Source: a virus
Strand: one strand, 5' to 3'
DNA: 21,489 nucleotides
Virus record (IMG/VR): IMGVR_UViG_3300025872_000361
Location: 1 to 21,489 of that record
A program made the position numbers and the translations under genes. This document shows, piece by piece, positions 5,291 through 11,695 of the stretch. The notes under the pieces were generated by a model. It saw nothing but the letters and a program-made list of their open reading frames with translations. It had not been told where the DNA came from and searched no databases. The first letter of the stretch is position 1. The number at the start of each line of letters is the position of its first letter.

Positions 5291-5471
5291 CGATCAGCAC
5301 CACCTGCTCGACCAATTGTCTGAGGCTCGAGAGCTGCAGGCTTCAGTCGAGCACAAGATGTTGAAGCTGATGCTGGAAGCACGCGCCGCCGGCATGAGTC
5401 TTCGCAGCATTGCTCGAGCAGCAGGCTGCTCCTACCAGACGGTAGCGAACCTGACTGCTCGAGCGCAGTAG
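5280..5471 (+). CDS. Small helix-turn-helix DNA-binding protein
   Basis: This is a 63-residue protein from the ATG at 5280, overlapping the previous gene by 11 bases. The open frame extends upstream without support. Residues 1-35 form a helix (HLLDQLSEARELQASVEHKM). Residues 38-58 give a clear helix-turn-helix: GMSLRSIARAAG, then CSYQTVANL, with the small residue and hydrophobic spacing of resolvase- or Xre-type motifs. The protein probably binds DNA as a dimer through its N-terminal helix. It is the last gene of the rightward unit and lies just before the terminator. It is the best candidate in the window for the factor acting at the inverted repeats near 4250-4302, though this is a guess from proximity. 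Confidence 0.65.
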   Translation: MTSDDQHHLLDQLSEARELQASVEHKMLKLMLEARAAGMSLRSIARAAGCSYQTVANLTARAQ

Positions 5472-5484
5472 CTGGTACCAGTCT

Positions 5485-5537
5485 GCGCGCGAAAGGCTCC
5501 GACCCATGAGGCTAGGTGGGTCGGAGCCTTTGCGCGC
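5485..5537. terminator. Strong hairpin between convergent units, likely bidirectional terminator
   Basis: A 15-bp perfect stem (AAAGGCTCCGACCCA paired with TGGGTCGGAGCCTTT) has a ten-base loop. It extends through one bulged G into a further six GC pairs (GCGCGC). It begins 14 bases after the last rightward gene and about 28 bases from the end of the leftward endolysin gene. The T run is only three bases, so termination would depend mainly on stem strength, as is common in actinobacteria. Confidence 0.8.
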
Positions 5538-5564
5538 TCGAGATGCTAGCAGTCTGAGCGCAAA

Positions 5565-6284
5565 TCAGCGTGCAGTGTTGGTCAGGTCATCGATCATAAC
5601 CTGTGGCACGACCCATTCTGCATTGGTCTTGGGGTCGCAGGCTCCTGGCACGTTGGCTACCAACCAGAGCTTCCATGCACCATATGAGGCTGCAGTGATG
5701 TGGGTCTTGAGACCACCAGTGACCAACCAGACTTCATTGGTCTTGTCTCCGCGCATGAGCTTCATTTCATAGTCTCCGATCTGGATGGGACCAGGTGCAG
5801 GTGGACGCGGCTGACGTTCTGCAATGATCCATGCAAATACTTCATCACCTGGACAGCTGGTGCTGTTGACTTCTCGATGACCATAGAGCTGACCTGGTGT
5901 GTGGAACGCTCGCAAGAGTCGAATTGACTTCTGCATTTCTGCAGTCATGTGATCCTGCTGGTTGAGCAGGAGACACAAAGAAGGTTTGGTGCTATTGGTT
6001 GCCGGCCCATTGGCAGCGCTCTGATATTGCAGACCGCGACCTTCGTACACAGATCCATGGGGACAGCACAGGAGGCTATATGCAATATCGCAGTAATTTT
6101 GTGAGACTTCGTAGGTCTGAATCTGCTTGATTGCTGCTGGACATTTGGCATGGTCATCGAGTCGGAGACTGCCAGACCCGCCTACCCAATGGATGACTAG
6201 ATCCTTCGGTCCACCAGCTGCCCAAGGATTGGGTATGCATTTTGATGGTGCTGCGTTCCATGAGCTGCGCGGAAGAATGATCAC
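5565..6284 (-). CDS. Endolysin: N-acetylmuramoyl-L-alanine amidase (amidase_2/PGRP)
   Basis: This 239-residue protein cuts the bond between muramic acid and the peptide stem of the cell wall. The amidase domain fills residues 1-155. His32 (VIHWVGG), His136 (YGHREV) and Cys144 (SCPGD) fit the three zinc ligands, and GSVYEGRG (77-84) is the family signature. A Pro-rich linker (160-166) leads to a C-terminal domain (170-239) with YEMKLMRGD, then VWLVTGGLKTHIT and a final MIDDL. It looks like a beta-rich wall-binding module seen in other actinophage endolysins, though I cannot name it. The GTG start gives a GTGA overlap with the preceding gene. It is the last gene of the late operon. There is no signal peptide, so release should need the holin. 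Confidence 0.88.
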   Translation of the reverse strand: MIILPRSSWNAAPSKCIPNPWAAGGPKDLVIHWVGGSGSLRLDDHAKCPAAIKQIQTYEVSQNYCDIAYSLLCCPHGSVYEGRGLQYQSAANGPATNSTKPSLCLLLNQQDHMTAEMQKSIRLLRAFHTPGQLYGHREVNSTSCPGDEVFAWIIAERQPRPPAPGPIQIGDYEMKLMRGDKTNEVWLVTGGLKTHITAASYGAWKLWLVANVPGACDPKTNAEWVVPQVMIDDLTNTAR

Positions 6285-6592
6285 GCTAGAGCACCTTCGA
6301 TGGTCACATTGAAGTGACGGATATATGCGTGCGTTCCATCCGTCGCATTGACTTCGGCAATGTAGTTACCAGGTGCCAGATCATCGAGATCCGTAGAGCT
6401 CCAAGCAATCTGGATACCGGCAGCAGTACAGGTCAGACCTGTGGTCTTGGTCAGCGCAGTCGTGCTGGTGTCGAGACCAAGTTTGACTGTGGCAGTGAAG
6501 CCTGTGAGATCGATGAGCGCATTGCTGTCATCGATGAGCTGGATCTGTAGTGCCGGCAGTGACGCACCTGCAACGTAAGAGATGGTTTGCAT
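6281..6592 (-). CDS. BppU-like immunoglobulin-fold baseplate/fibre protein
   Basis: This protein of about 103 residues is rich in beta strands. The pattern GASLPALQIQLIDDSNALIDLTG, read in parts, then GIQIAWSSTDLDDLAPGNYIAEV is that of the N-terminal immunoglobulin-like domain of BppU-type baseplate proteins. Those attach receptor-binding parts to the tail tip. Two ATGs are possible. The one at 6598 gives an ATGA overlap with the upstream gene, but GAAGGA is then only one base away. The one at 6592 has that site at a normal six bases, so I prefer it. The gene sits between a fibre gene and the endolysin gene, in keeping with a virion component. Confidence 0.7.
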   Translation of the reverse strand: MQTISYVAGASLPALQIQLIDDSNALIDLTGFTATVKLGLDTSTTALTKTTGLTCTAAGIQIAWSSTDLDDLAPGNYIAEVNATDGTHAYIRHFNVTIEGALA

Positions 6593-6594
6593 CG

Positions 6595-7728
6595 TCATTC
6601 CTTCGGAAGCTTCATTGTAGATCGGACGCGCAATGCAACCTTGCTATCGATGACCAGTTTGATCGTGCTTCTGCAGGCTAGCTGCAAGGTCTTGACTGGT
6701 TGTGCAAGCAGTTTCTGTGCGCTACCGGTAGCAGTACCGGTAGCAATGCTCGAGCGCACAATGCTGACAAGCTTGCTGATACTGCTGGTTGTCACGCTCA
6801 ATCCACTACGGATGAGCGCAACATTCTTGGTGAGGCTCGCAGTACCGGTAGCAATGGCAGTCTGTGTGATTGCGCGTGTTTTTGTGAACGCGCTGCTAGC
6901 AGTACCTGACGCGTTTGCCAGGATAGTCGTAATGCGTTGACGCGTTGTAGTGACTGTTGCTGTACCGGTCGCAGTAGCACTGATACTGGTTGCGCTCATC
7001 GAACGGAATTCGAATTGCTCTGCTGTAGCAGTCATTGCAGTACCAGCACTGTATGCAAAGAGACCACCGCGACCTGCTGCCAATGGTGATGAATCCGTTA
7101 CTGCAGCAGTCACATAGTCAGTACCAGATTGCAAACCTGACTGCACCCAATCTGCACCAGAAGGTGGTGTTGCAGGATTAGTACCTTTCCAAGCTCGAGC
7201 TTGAAGCAAGATACTTGCACCACCATCGACTCGTATTGAACGCAGCTGCACAACCCATTTTGATGTTGAGCCTCCAACACCAGTCACATTCCCATCGATA
7301 GGTTGCAATAGCAATGTTGGTGTACCACCACTGTATCTAGCAATAACCAATCCGTAATTGGTTGTGGATTTGTACGTCCATTTGTCTAGATATGCATAAT
7401 AAAAGGTGGCTACGGTCGTCGTAGTTTTGTTGGTGATAACACCAAATTTGTTGCTGGTACTTCCCCATCCATTTGAAAGCGAGATGACAGCTGTAGTCAT
7501 TGCATCGTTAGGTGAGCTCGCACCTGTTCGATAGGCAGCACCACTACCAGCTCCTGCACCTGTTCCTGTGAAGGTGCCAACATTGCCAGAAGCTGTGGTC
7601 GAAATGCTCGTCCATGCAGTGAATGAACCTACGGTTTGTGTCCAAGCACTACCGTCACTGCTGTTATTGGCAGCAGCAGTCCATGCACTACCGGTACCTG
7701 GAAAGGTGTTAGTACAAATAACACCCAT
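6595..7728 (-). CDS. Tail fibre-like structural protein with C-terminal repeats
   Basis: This is a 377-residue protein from the ATG at 7728, two bases after the previous stop (CTGACCATG). The open frame extends upstream, but no start there is supported. Residues 1-245 are rich in Gly, Thr, Ser and aromatic residues with many beta strands, for example FGVITNKTTTTVATFYYAYLD and WVVQLRSIRVDGGASILLQA, read as separate strands. This resembles concanavalin-like folds in phage fibres. Residues 250-350 hold degenerate repeats of about 20 residues centred on ATGTA or SGTA (254, 274, 294, 331). The end is basic. It most likely forms part of the tail tip and recognises the host surface. The exact role is unknown. 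Confidence 0.65.
   Translation of the reverse strand: MGVICTNTFPGTGSAWTAAANNSSDGSAWTQTVGSFTAWTSISTTASGNVGTFTGTGAGAGSGAAYRTGASSPNDAMTTAVISLSNGWGSTSNKFGVITNKTTTTVATFYYAYLDKWTYKSTTNYGLVIARYSGGTPTLLLQPIDGNVTGVGGSTSKWVVQLRSIRVDGGASILLQARAWKGTNPATPPSGADWVQSGLQSGTDYVTAAVTDSSPLAAGRGGLFAYSAGTAMTATAEQFEFRSMSATSISATATGTATVTTTRQRITTILANASGTASSAFTKTRAITQTAIATGTASLTKNVALIRSGLSVTTSSISKLVSIVRSSIATGTATGSAQKLLAQPVKTLQLACRSTIKLVIDSKVALRVRSTMKLPKE
6650..6980 (-). repeat. Degenerate ~60-bp repeats in a fibre gene
   Basis: The coding repeats are marked on the plus strand by recurring GTACCGGTAGCA and related blocks at about 6723, 6735, 6841 and 6961. Protein copies start with ATGTA or SGTA followed by a Thr/Ser-rich strand with basic residues, spaced 17-20 residues. 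Copy number could change by recombination between the blocks. Confidence 0.6.
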
Positions 7729-7730
7729 GG

Positions 7731-8390
7731 TCAGAGCGCATTCGACAGTAGCTGCATTCGATACAGCTCCCACAGTCGAGCAGTGATCTTGAGCACATCC
7801 GTTTCGAGAGCAGCATTCCAAGCATCACGAAACGCGCTCAATTGCGCGTGATCGAGGTTGGAGTAATCCGATCCGAATACGCTAGGGAAAGTCGCAGACA
7901 GGTCACCATTCGCTCGAGCAATCATCCAATTCTGGATTGATGTGACGAGCAGGTCAGGTGCTCCAAGGCTGGTGAGATCAAGGAACAGCGCGTGTGCCAG
8001 GTTCGGCACATCATTATTTGAGCAGGCTGCAGCTAACTGTGTGCCGGCGCATTGCCCAAGCAGGGTCGTGCGTCGAGCCTGAACCACCAATTTGAAGTCA
8101 TCGATAGTGGTTGCAGTAATCATGGGTCGATCATTCGAGAAACTGCCAGTGATCAATTCCCAATAGAGATCATTGATCTGCAGCTCGACAACAGCAATGC
8201 TTCCGCAGTCGCGCACGATCTGCGCGATGAAACCAACAGGGTCTTGTCTGATTGGTTCCCCATCGAGGCTCGAGCAATACACATCGACTGCGCGCAATGC
8301 AACAAAGTTTTCGATGCCAGGAAGCAGGAGCGTAGGTTGCCGCGCACCTTCAATCTCAATCATGTTCACATGAATGAGCGTGCTATGCAT
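7731..8390 (-). CDS. Hypothetical virion-region protein, 219 residues
   Basis: This protein is not recognised. The ATG at 8390 overlaps the previous stop by one base (TGATG); the frame continues upstream only to a TTG. The N-terminal half is beta-rich with hydrophobic strands (TLIHVNMIEI, then CGSIAVVELQINDLYWELI). The C-terminal half is helical (NLAHALFLDLTSLGAP, then LDHAQLSAFRDAWNAAL). It has several cysteines but no pattern of a metal site. Lying between two fibre-like genes, it is probably a tail tip component or assembly factor. Confidence 0.6.
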   Translation of the reverse strand: MHSTLIHVNMIEIEGARQPTLLLPGIENFVALRAVDVYCSSLDGEPIRQDPVGFIAQIVRDCGSIAVVELQINDLYWELITGSFSNDRPMITATTIDDFKLVVQARRTTLLGQCAGTQLAAACSNNDVPNLAHALFLDLTSLGAPDLLVTSIQNWMIARANGDLSATFPSVFGSDYSNLDHAQLSAFRDAWNAALETDVLKITARLWELYRMQLLSNAL

Positions 8391-8773
8391 CAGGAAAACT
8401 TGACCTTGCAAGTTGCAGTGAGAGAGTCACCAGAGCTCAACGCAATACCAGCAAATTCACTGATGAAGAACATATTGCCACCAGTCGCAGGACTACCAGT
8501 ACCAGCAGAATCCCACAGCGCAACCTGCTGAATGGTCTGTGCGCTCGCGCTCGTAATGGTGAACACAACCTGGTAGGTGTCATTGGTGACAGTCGTAGTC
8601 ACGCGGCTGCTGGTGCCAGCAACGCGTGCTTCAGCAGTAGGAGTGTTCATGCTGGTGCTCGAGCTGGTTGCACCAGTACCGGTAGCCATCTGACCATAGA
8701 GAGGTTCAGTACCAGCACCAGTAATCCTGTTGGTGGTAATGGCCATACCAGTGTAGTAATTGCCTACTGCCAT
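8390..8773 (-). CDS. Small beta-rich tail structural protein
   Basis: This 127-residue protein has a good ribosome site (GGAGAAGGA) before its ATG. It begins MAVGNYYTGMAITTNRITGAG, a Gly/Thr-rich opening seen in small tail proteins of many tailed phages. Alternating strands follow: SRVTTTVTNDTYQVVFTIT, then QTIQQVALWD, and a final GDSLTATCKVKF. This is a compact beta sandwich, likely a tail fibre or baseplate unit. A short Thr/Ser linker (TGTGATSSSTSMNTPTAEA) lies between residues 31 and 49. The precise role is unknown. Confidence 0.65.
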   Translation of the reverse strand: MAVGNYYTGMAITTNRITGAGTEPLYGQMATGTGATSSSTSMNTPTAEARVAGTSSRVTTTVTNDTYQVVFTITSASAQTIQQVALWDSAGTGSPATGGNMFFISEFAGIALSSGDSLTATCKVKFS

Positions 8774-8775
8774 TG

Positions 8776-8940
8776 TTATTCCTTCTCCTGTGAGCTGGTG
8801 ACGAATGCCATCAGTCGCTCGAGCAGTTTGTGGTTGTGCTCATGGGTCGCATCGACCTTGCCAAGATCAATCACAGTACCGTCTGCTTTGATGATCTGCA
8901 GGTGAGTCTCACAGGAAACCTGTGAATCAGCGTGCTGCAT
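8776..8940 (-). CDS. Small protein, 54 residues, holin-fibre junction
   Basis: This short gene fills the space between the holin and the next fibre-like gene. Its ATG at 8940 overlaps the holin stop by 14 bases, and its own stop lies two bases before the next ATG. The protein has a strand-turn-strand start (THLQIIKADGTVIDLGKVD) followed by an amphipathic helix HNHKLLERLMAFV. The DGTVIDLG segment recalls small tail-tip proteins of actinophages. Its HEHNH sequence is a chance run and not an HNH nuclease motif. The function is unknown, and the call rests on frame, spacing and composition. Confidence 0.55.
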   Translation of the reverse strand: MQHADSQVSCETHLQIIKADGTVIDLGKVDATHEHNHKLLERLMAFVTSSQEKE

Positions 8941-9160
8941 CTTCAACCTTGATCTTCAGGAAGCTGGTCGAATCAGGATCCCCAACCAATTGCGTGACGA
9001 GCGTGATGCACGCGCTGATACCACTAGCAATGGTGGCCACAGCAAGAGCCTTCACAGCTTGCGTTGAAAGGTCAGGATTCTGCAGACCTGCCAGAAGGGT
9101 TGCGCCGGCAGCTGCCAGGAAGGATCGAATCATCCTCTCGACCAAGAGCTTCGAAAACAT
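8927..9160 (-). CDS. Holin, r1t-like
   Basis: This 77-residue membrane protein has the layout of the phage r1t holin family: a short charged start (MFSKLLVERMIRS), a first hydrophobic helix (FLAAAGATLLAGL), then NPDLSTQ, a second helix (ALAVATIASGISACITLV) and the ending GDPDSTSFL followed by a charged tail. The GDP-x-S-x-SFL pattern near the end is characteristic of this family. It would form lesions in the inner membrane and release the amidase. The ATG is preceded by AAGGAA. The endolysin gene is about 2.6 kb further downstream with five genes between, so the lysis genes are split. Confidence 0.8.
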   Translation of the reverse strand: MFSKLLVERMIRSFLAAAGATLLAGLQNPDLSTQAVKALAVATIASGISACITLVTQLVGDPDSTSFLKIKVEDAAR

Positions 9161-9251
9161 ATTGGGTTTGTTCCTTCAGTAAGGCTCCACAATTTGTGCA
9201 GAGCGCACCGGACAGACTCACTAGTGTATTGCAGTCTTGGCATCTGATCAT
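9072..9251 (-). CDS. Small zinc-ribbon protein overlapping the holin start
   Basis: This 59-residue frame starts by an ATGA overlap with the previous gene. Its first 22 residues read MIRCQDCNTLVSLSGALC then TNCG, that is CxxC-x10-CxxC, a compact zinc ribbon. The part ahead of the holin start (30 residues) is the convincing section. The remaining 29 residues share DNA with the holin in a different phase and end RNPSGRSAES. There is one further Cys at 48. Tiny zinc ribbons occur in many phages and may bind nucleic acid or protein. Nothing here shows the partner. The start junction and four ordered cysteines support a real gene. Confidence 0.6.
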   Translation of the reverse strand: MIRCQDCNTLVSLSGALCTNCGALLKEQTQYVFEALGREDDSILPGSCRRNPSGRSAES

Positions 9252-9502
9252 TCGTCAGACTCGTCATCTTCATCATGCAGCACATCATCAATGTCAGCGC
9301 AATAGAGCATCTGTTTGAAGGTGCCAGTGACCAATAGCCCTAGAGCCTCAAAGGGTCCAATGAGATCATCATCATGTGAGACTTTGAGCAGGTCACCTTC
9401 GGCATCGTAGATAACAGAGATGACTCTGATATCTGGAAAGCTCGAGCTCTGATCTTCAATTGGTTGCTCTGATTCGTTAGGCAAGATCGAGCTTCCATTC
9501 AC
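9248..9502 (-). CDS. Acidic hypothetical protein, 84 residues
   Basis: This protein uses a GTG start at 9502, overlapping the end of the phosphoesterase gene by 26 bases. The N-terminal 20 residues are polar and Ser-rich. A beta-rich core follows (IRVISVIYDAEGDLLKVSHDDD, in two strands) and the end is strongly acidic (DIDDVLHDEDDESDE). No family is recognised. An acidic tail of this type can mimic DNA or bind a basic partner, but this is speculation. It ends in ATGA with the zinc-ribbon gene, so the two are likely made together. Confidence 0.6.
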   Translation of the reverse strand: MNGSSILPNESEQPIEDQSSSFPDIRVISVIYDAEGDLLKVSHDDDLIGPFEALGLLVTGTFKQMLYCADIDDVLHDEDDESDE

Positions 9503-10499
9503 TGGTCACTCGTCCCTTGACAGGATCGATGAAATGCAGACGTTGCGAAGGTGTGCCAGTAGCCGCGACGAATTCTCGAGCGAATTCGTTCGAGGATTCT
9601 GGTGAGCCTGACATGAAGACCTGTCTTCCGTCAGCACCTGACAATGTTTGATGGGTGTGGAAATGTCCAATGTAGGTGTCTCTGAATTGTGGTAGGACAC
9701 CAGCTGCCCATGCGTTGACTTTGCGAAGGATTCCGTATGCCGGCAGATTGCCGCCCCATGCGTTGATCTGGTCTCCATGGATCAACAGAGCTCGATAGGT
9801 ACCGATCTCTACGATCTGATGCCAGGTGTCTGCGTGATGCCAAGTGAGTCTCTGATTGTGTGCGAGCCTGTCTGCTGCAATCCTGTACGCAATTCGGTCG
9901 ATGTTGTCATTGCGCGGGTTCTCTCCGCGCCGGCCCAACCTGCCATGGTTCCCATGGATATCCCACACTGTGACGGATGTGAAGGCTTCGAGCAGTGTGC
10001 TGATCAGCTGCTCAATCATGTTGGCTACTGCAAAGAGCTGCTCGTACAGGAGAGCATCGAGCTCATAGGCTTGACCAGGAAAGATGCCAATACCCTCCAC
10101 CATGTCACCACCTAGCAGCACCACACATTCATTGACAGGTTGTGCTGAACGCTGCACATCAACAATGTGCAGCACCTTTGCTGCCAGTTTCTCGAGTCGT
10201 GCTTGTGCGATCTCGACTCCATAGTCTGCTGCTCTTTTGCCAACCTGCCAGTCTGTGGTGTGCAGGAGCGCAACCTGGTGGGAGCTGGTGCGCCGATCAC
10301 GTTTCGGCGCAGTCAGTTTGGGTCTTCCTTGGGAGAGCGCAGCATCATGTGCTGCCACATAGACAGCATCGACCAGCTGCTCTGTGCGTGCTTTCTCTCG
10401 AGCAAGCTGTTGTGAGAGTCGCCGGCAGGTCTGTTGCAGCTCGATGATCTGATCTGCTGCAGCTGCAAATTCTGTCAGTGAGGGTTTCTGGTTAGGCAC
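9477..10499 (-). CDS. Calcineurin-like metallophosphoesterase
   Basis: This is a 340-residue protein with a GTG start that overlaps the previous gene by eight bases. Residues 10-55 form a coiled-coil-like helix. The phosphoesterase core (75-300) shows the metal motifs in order: Asp83 in TTDWQVG, GGDMVEG (Asp132), GNHGR (Asn184, His185), LIHGD (His241) and GHFHTH (His279, His281). The first motif has Gln85 where most relatives have His, a change also seen in some active subfamilies. The family includes SbcD/Mre11 nucleases, nucleotide hydrolases and cyclic nucleotide enzymes, and sequence alone does not choose among them. It is unusual to find it inside the late operon beside the holin. A packaging, lysis-timing or DNA-end role is possible. 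Confidence 0.8.
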   Translation of the reverse strand: MPNQKPSLTEFAAAADQIIELQQTCRRLSQQLAREKARTEQLVDAVYVAAHDAALSQGRPKLTAPKRDRRTSSHQVALLHTTDWQVGKRAADYGVEIAQARLEKLAAKVLHIVDVQRSAQPVNECVVLLGGDMVEGIGIFPGQAYELDALLYEQLFAVANMIEQLISTLLEAFTSVTVWDIHGNHGRLGRRGENPRNDNIDRIAYRIAADRLAHNQRLTWHHADTWHQIVEIGTYRALLIHGDQINAWGGNLPAYGILRKVNAWAAGVLPQFRDTYIGHFHTHQTLSGADGRQVFMSGSPESSNEFAREFVAATGTPSQRLHFIDPVKGRVTSEWKLDLA

Positions 10500-10740
10500 G
10501 ACGCGTCCGCGGATACTGTTTGGTTAGGTATGCAATGCGTGCACGCGTTGCTTGCTCTGCTGAATAACCACAGATATCAATCAGATAGCATCTGATTTGT
10601 GATTGATCGACAGCTCCGGATTGCCAAGCCTCGAGGATCTCTGGCCATTCTTTGATCGATGGCAACCAGGCTTGTGATCCTGGTGCATTCTTTCCGATCT
10701 TTGCTGCGTAATCAGTCAGCGTGATCTTGCTGCTGGCCAT
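10492..10740 (-). CDS. Hypothetical helical protein, possibly DNA-binding
   Basis: This is an 82-residue protein from the ATG at 10740, overlapping the previous gene by 29 bases. It is basic at the end (YLTKQYPRTRRA) and wholly helical in appearance. It has ITLTDYAAKIG, a Trp-rich turn (AWLPSIKEWPEILEAW), then SGAVDQSQIRCYLIDICG and YSAEQATRARIAYL. The two final helices could form a helix-turn-helix of the kind seen in small DNA-binding proteins. It is cotranscribed with and overlaps the phosphoesterase, which suggests a joint function. No family is recognised. Confidence 0.6.
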   Translation of the reverse strand: MASSKITLTDYAAKIGKNAPGSQAWLPSIKEWPEILEAWQSGAVDQSQIRCYLIDICGYSAEQATRARIAYLTKQYPRTRRA

Positions 10741-11116
10741 CAATATTCCAATCTTTGCGCCGGTCGAGCTCTCGAACCTTTTGCTCTAGGAACAGGCTGC
10801 GTTGTGATTCGTCACTGATGTGAGTGAGCATTGCGTTGGATAGAGCGCGCACATCTGTGTGCAGTCCATCGATCTTGTGCTCGAGCCCGTCGACGCGTTC
10901 ATCGATCTTCTTGATACGTTGACCTAGCGTCGGACCTTCGATGCTGACAGGTTCATCAAGATGGTTCAGATTGCTATCGATGCGCTCGACTGTTTTCTTG
11001 GTGCGTCGAGCTTGAAACCAAATGCCGGTAAGGGTCCCAATGAATCCAGCTATTGCTGTGATCAGTAGTGCTTCATCTGCGAGCGTTTGATTGCTCGTCC
11101 AATCCAAGATGCCCAT
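10712..11116 (-). CDS. Membrane-anchored coiled-coil protein (DUF2746-like)
   Basis: This 134-residue protein has one membrane span near the N-terminus (ALLITAIAGFIGTLTGIWF, residues 16-34), a basic stop (QARRTKK) and then a long heptad coiled coil (VERIDSNLNHL, RIKKIDERVDGLEHKIDGLH, VRALSNAML). The central GPTLGQRI motif and layout recall mycobacteriophage DUF2746 proteins, whose role is unsettled. It lies in the late operon upstream of the holin. It could act in lysis as an anchor or spanin-like linker, or be an anti-holin-like factor. It starts five bases after the previous stop codon begins. Confidence 0.7.
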   Translation of the reverse strand: MGILDWTSNQTLADEALLITAIAGFIGTLTGIWFQARRTKKTVERIDSNLNHLDEPVSIEGPTLGQRIKKIDERVDGLEHKIDGLHTDVRALSNAMLTHISDESQRSLFLEQKVRELDRRKDWNIDGQQQDHAD

Positions 11117-11119
11117 CGA

Positions 11120-11689
11120 TCATGCTGATTGCCAGATGGCAGAGAATCTGTGTGTGCAGGTCGTGCCAGTGAGCGCGACGCCGGCAGAGTGATCTTGCCG
11201 AATGAACATTTCAATGTAGTCACCTGCAACCAGTTTGCACATTGTGGTGATCGAGAGACCAGTGAGAATGAAACCTGTCTCACTCATCATGTTGCTTTGC
11301 TGTGCAATCATCGTGCCAGTGTTGTAATCACCAGCAGAATTCTTCCTGATCATTATCTGTGCAGCATCAGCCTGATTCACATTGGCCATCGTCACATGAC
11401 CAGTAATGAGATAGAGACCATCACCATCAGTCGGAATAGTCAGCCTGCTGGTATTGGTTGTGAGTGAATGCATGGACGCGGTATCCCAATCCTCTGTGGG
11501 AAAGGTCATCAACGTCCAGCTGGCAGCACCAATGGTGGTGGTAGCTGTGCTCGTAGCTCCAACAGAGCACCTACCAACATTGGCAGTACCGGACCCAAAC
11601 CAATTGCTGTTATCGATCAACAGGTTGTAATCCGTCGCAGTCACCCTATAGCCGCTCGAGCGACTGGTAGCGAGGGTCCATTTAGCCAT
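11120..11689 (-). CDS. Jelly-roll (C1q/TNF-like) tail fibre protein
   Basis: This 189-residue protein starts at an ATG six bases after the hub stop. Residues 1-40 contain strand and loop motifs with Trp and Gly. Residues 45-189 form a beta-rich domain with WTLMTFPTEDWDT, then MHS, RLTIPTDGDGLYLITGHVT, an Arg/Asn strand (AQIMIRKNSAG) and the end GTTCTHRFSAIWQ. The segment IPTDGDGLYLI is typical of C1q-like jelly rolls in phage fibres, which usually trimerise and bind surface sugars or proteins. Its position just after the hub supports a receptor-binding tip protein. Confidence 0.75.
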   Translation of the reverse strand: MAKWTLATSRSSGYRVTATDYNLLIDNSNWFGSGTANVGRCSVGATSTATTTIGAASWTLMTFPTEDWDTASMHSLTTNTSRLTIPTDGDGLYLITGHVTMANVNQADAAQIMIRKNSAGDYNTGTMIAQQSNMMSETGFILTGLSITTMCKLVAGDYIEMFIRQDHSAGVALTGTTCTHRFSAIWQSA

Positions 11690-11695
11690 TGGTCA

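Noticed and set aside
8776-8940. HEHNH sequence as an HNH nuclease
   Set aside because: The protein is only 54 residues, lacks the flanking strands and metal ligands, and the run is a single helix start.
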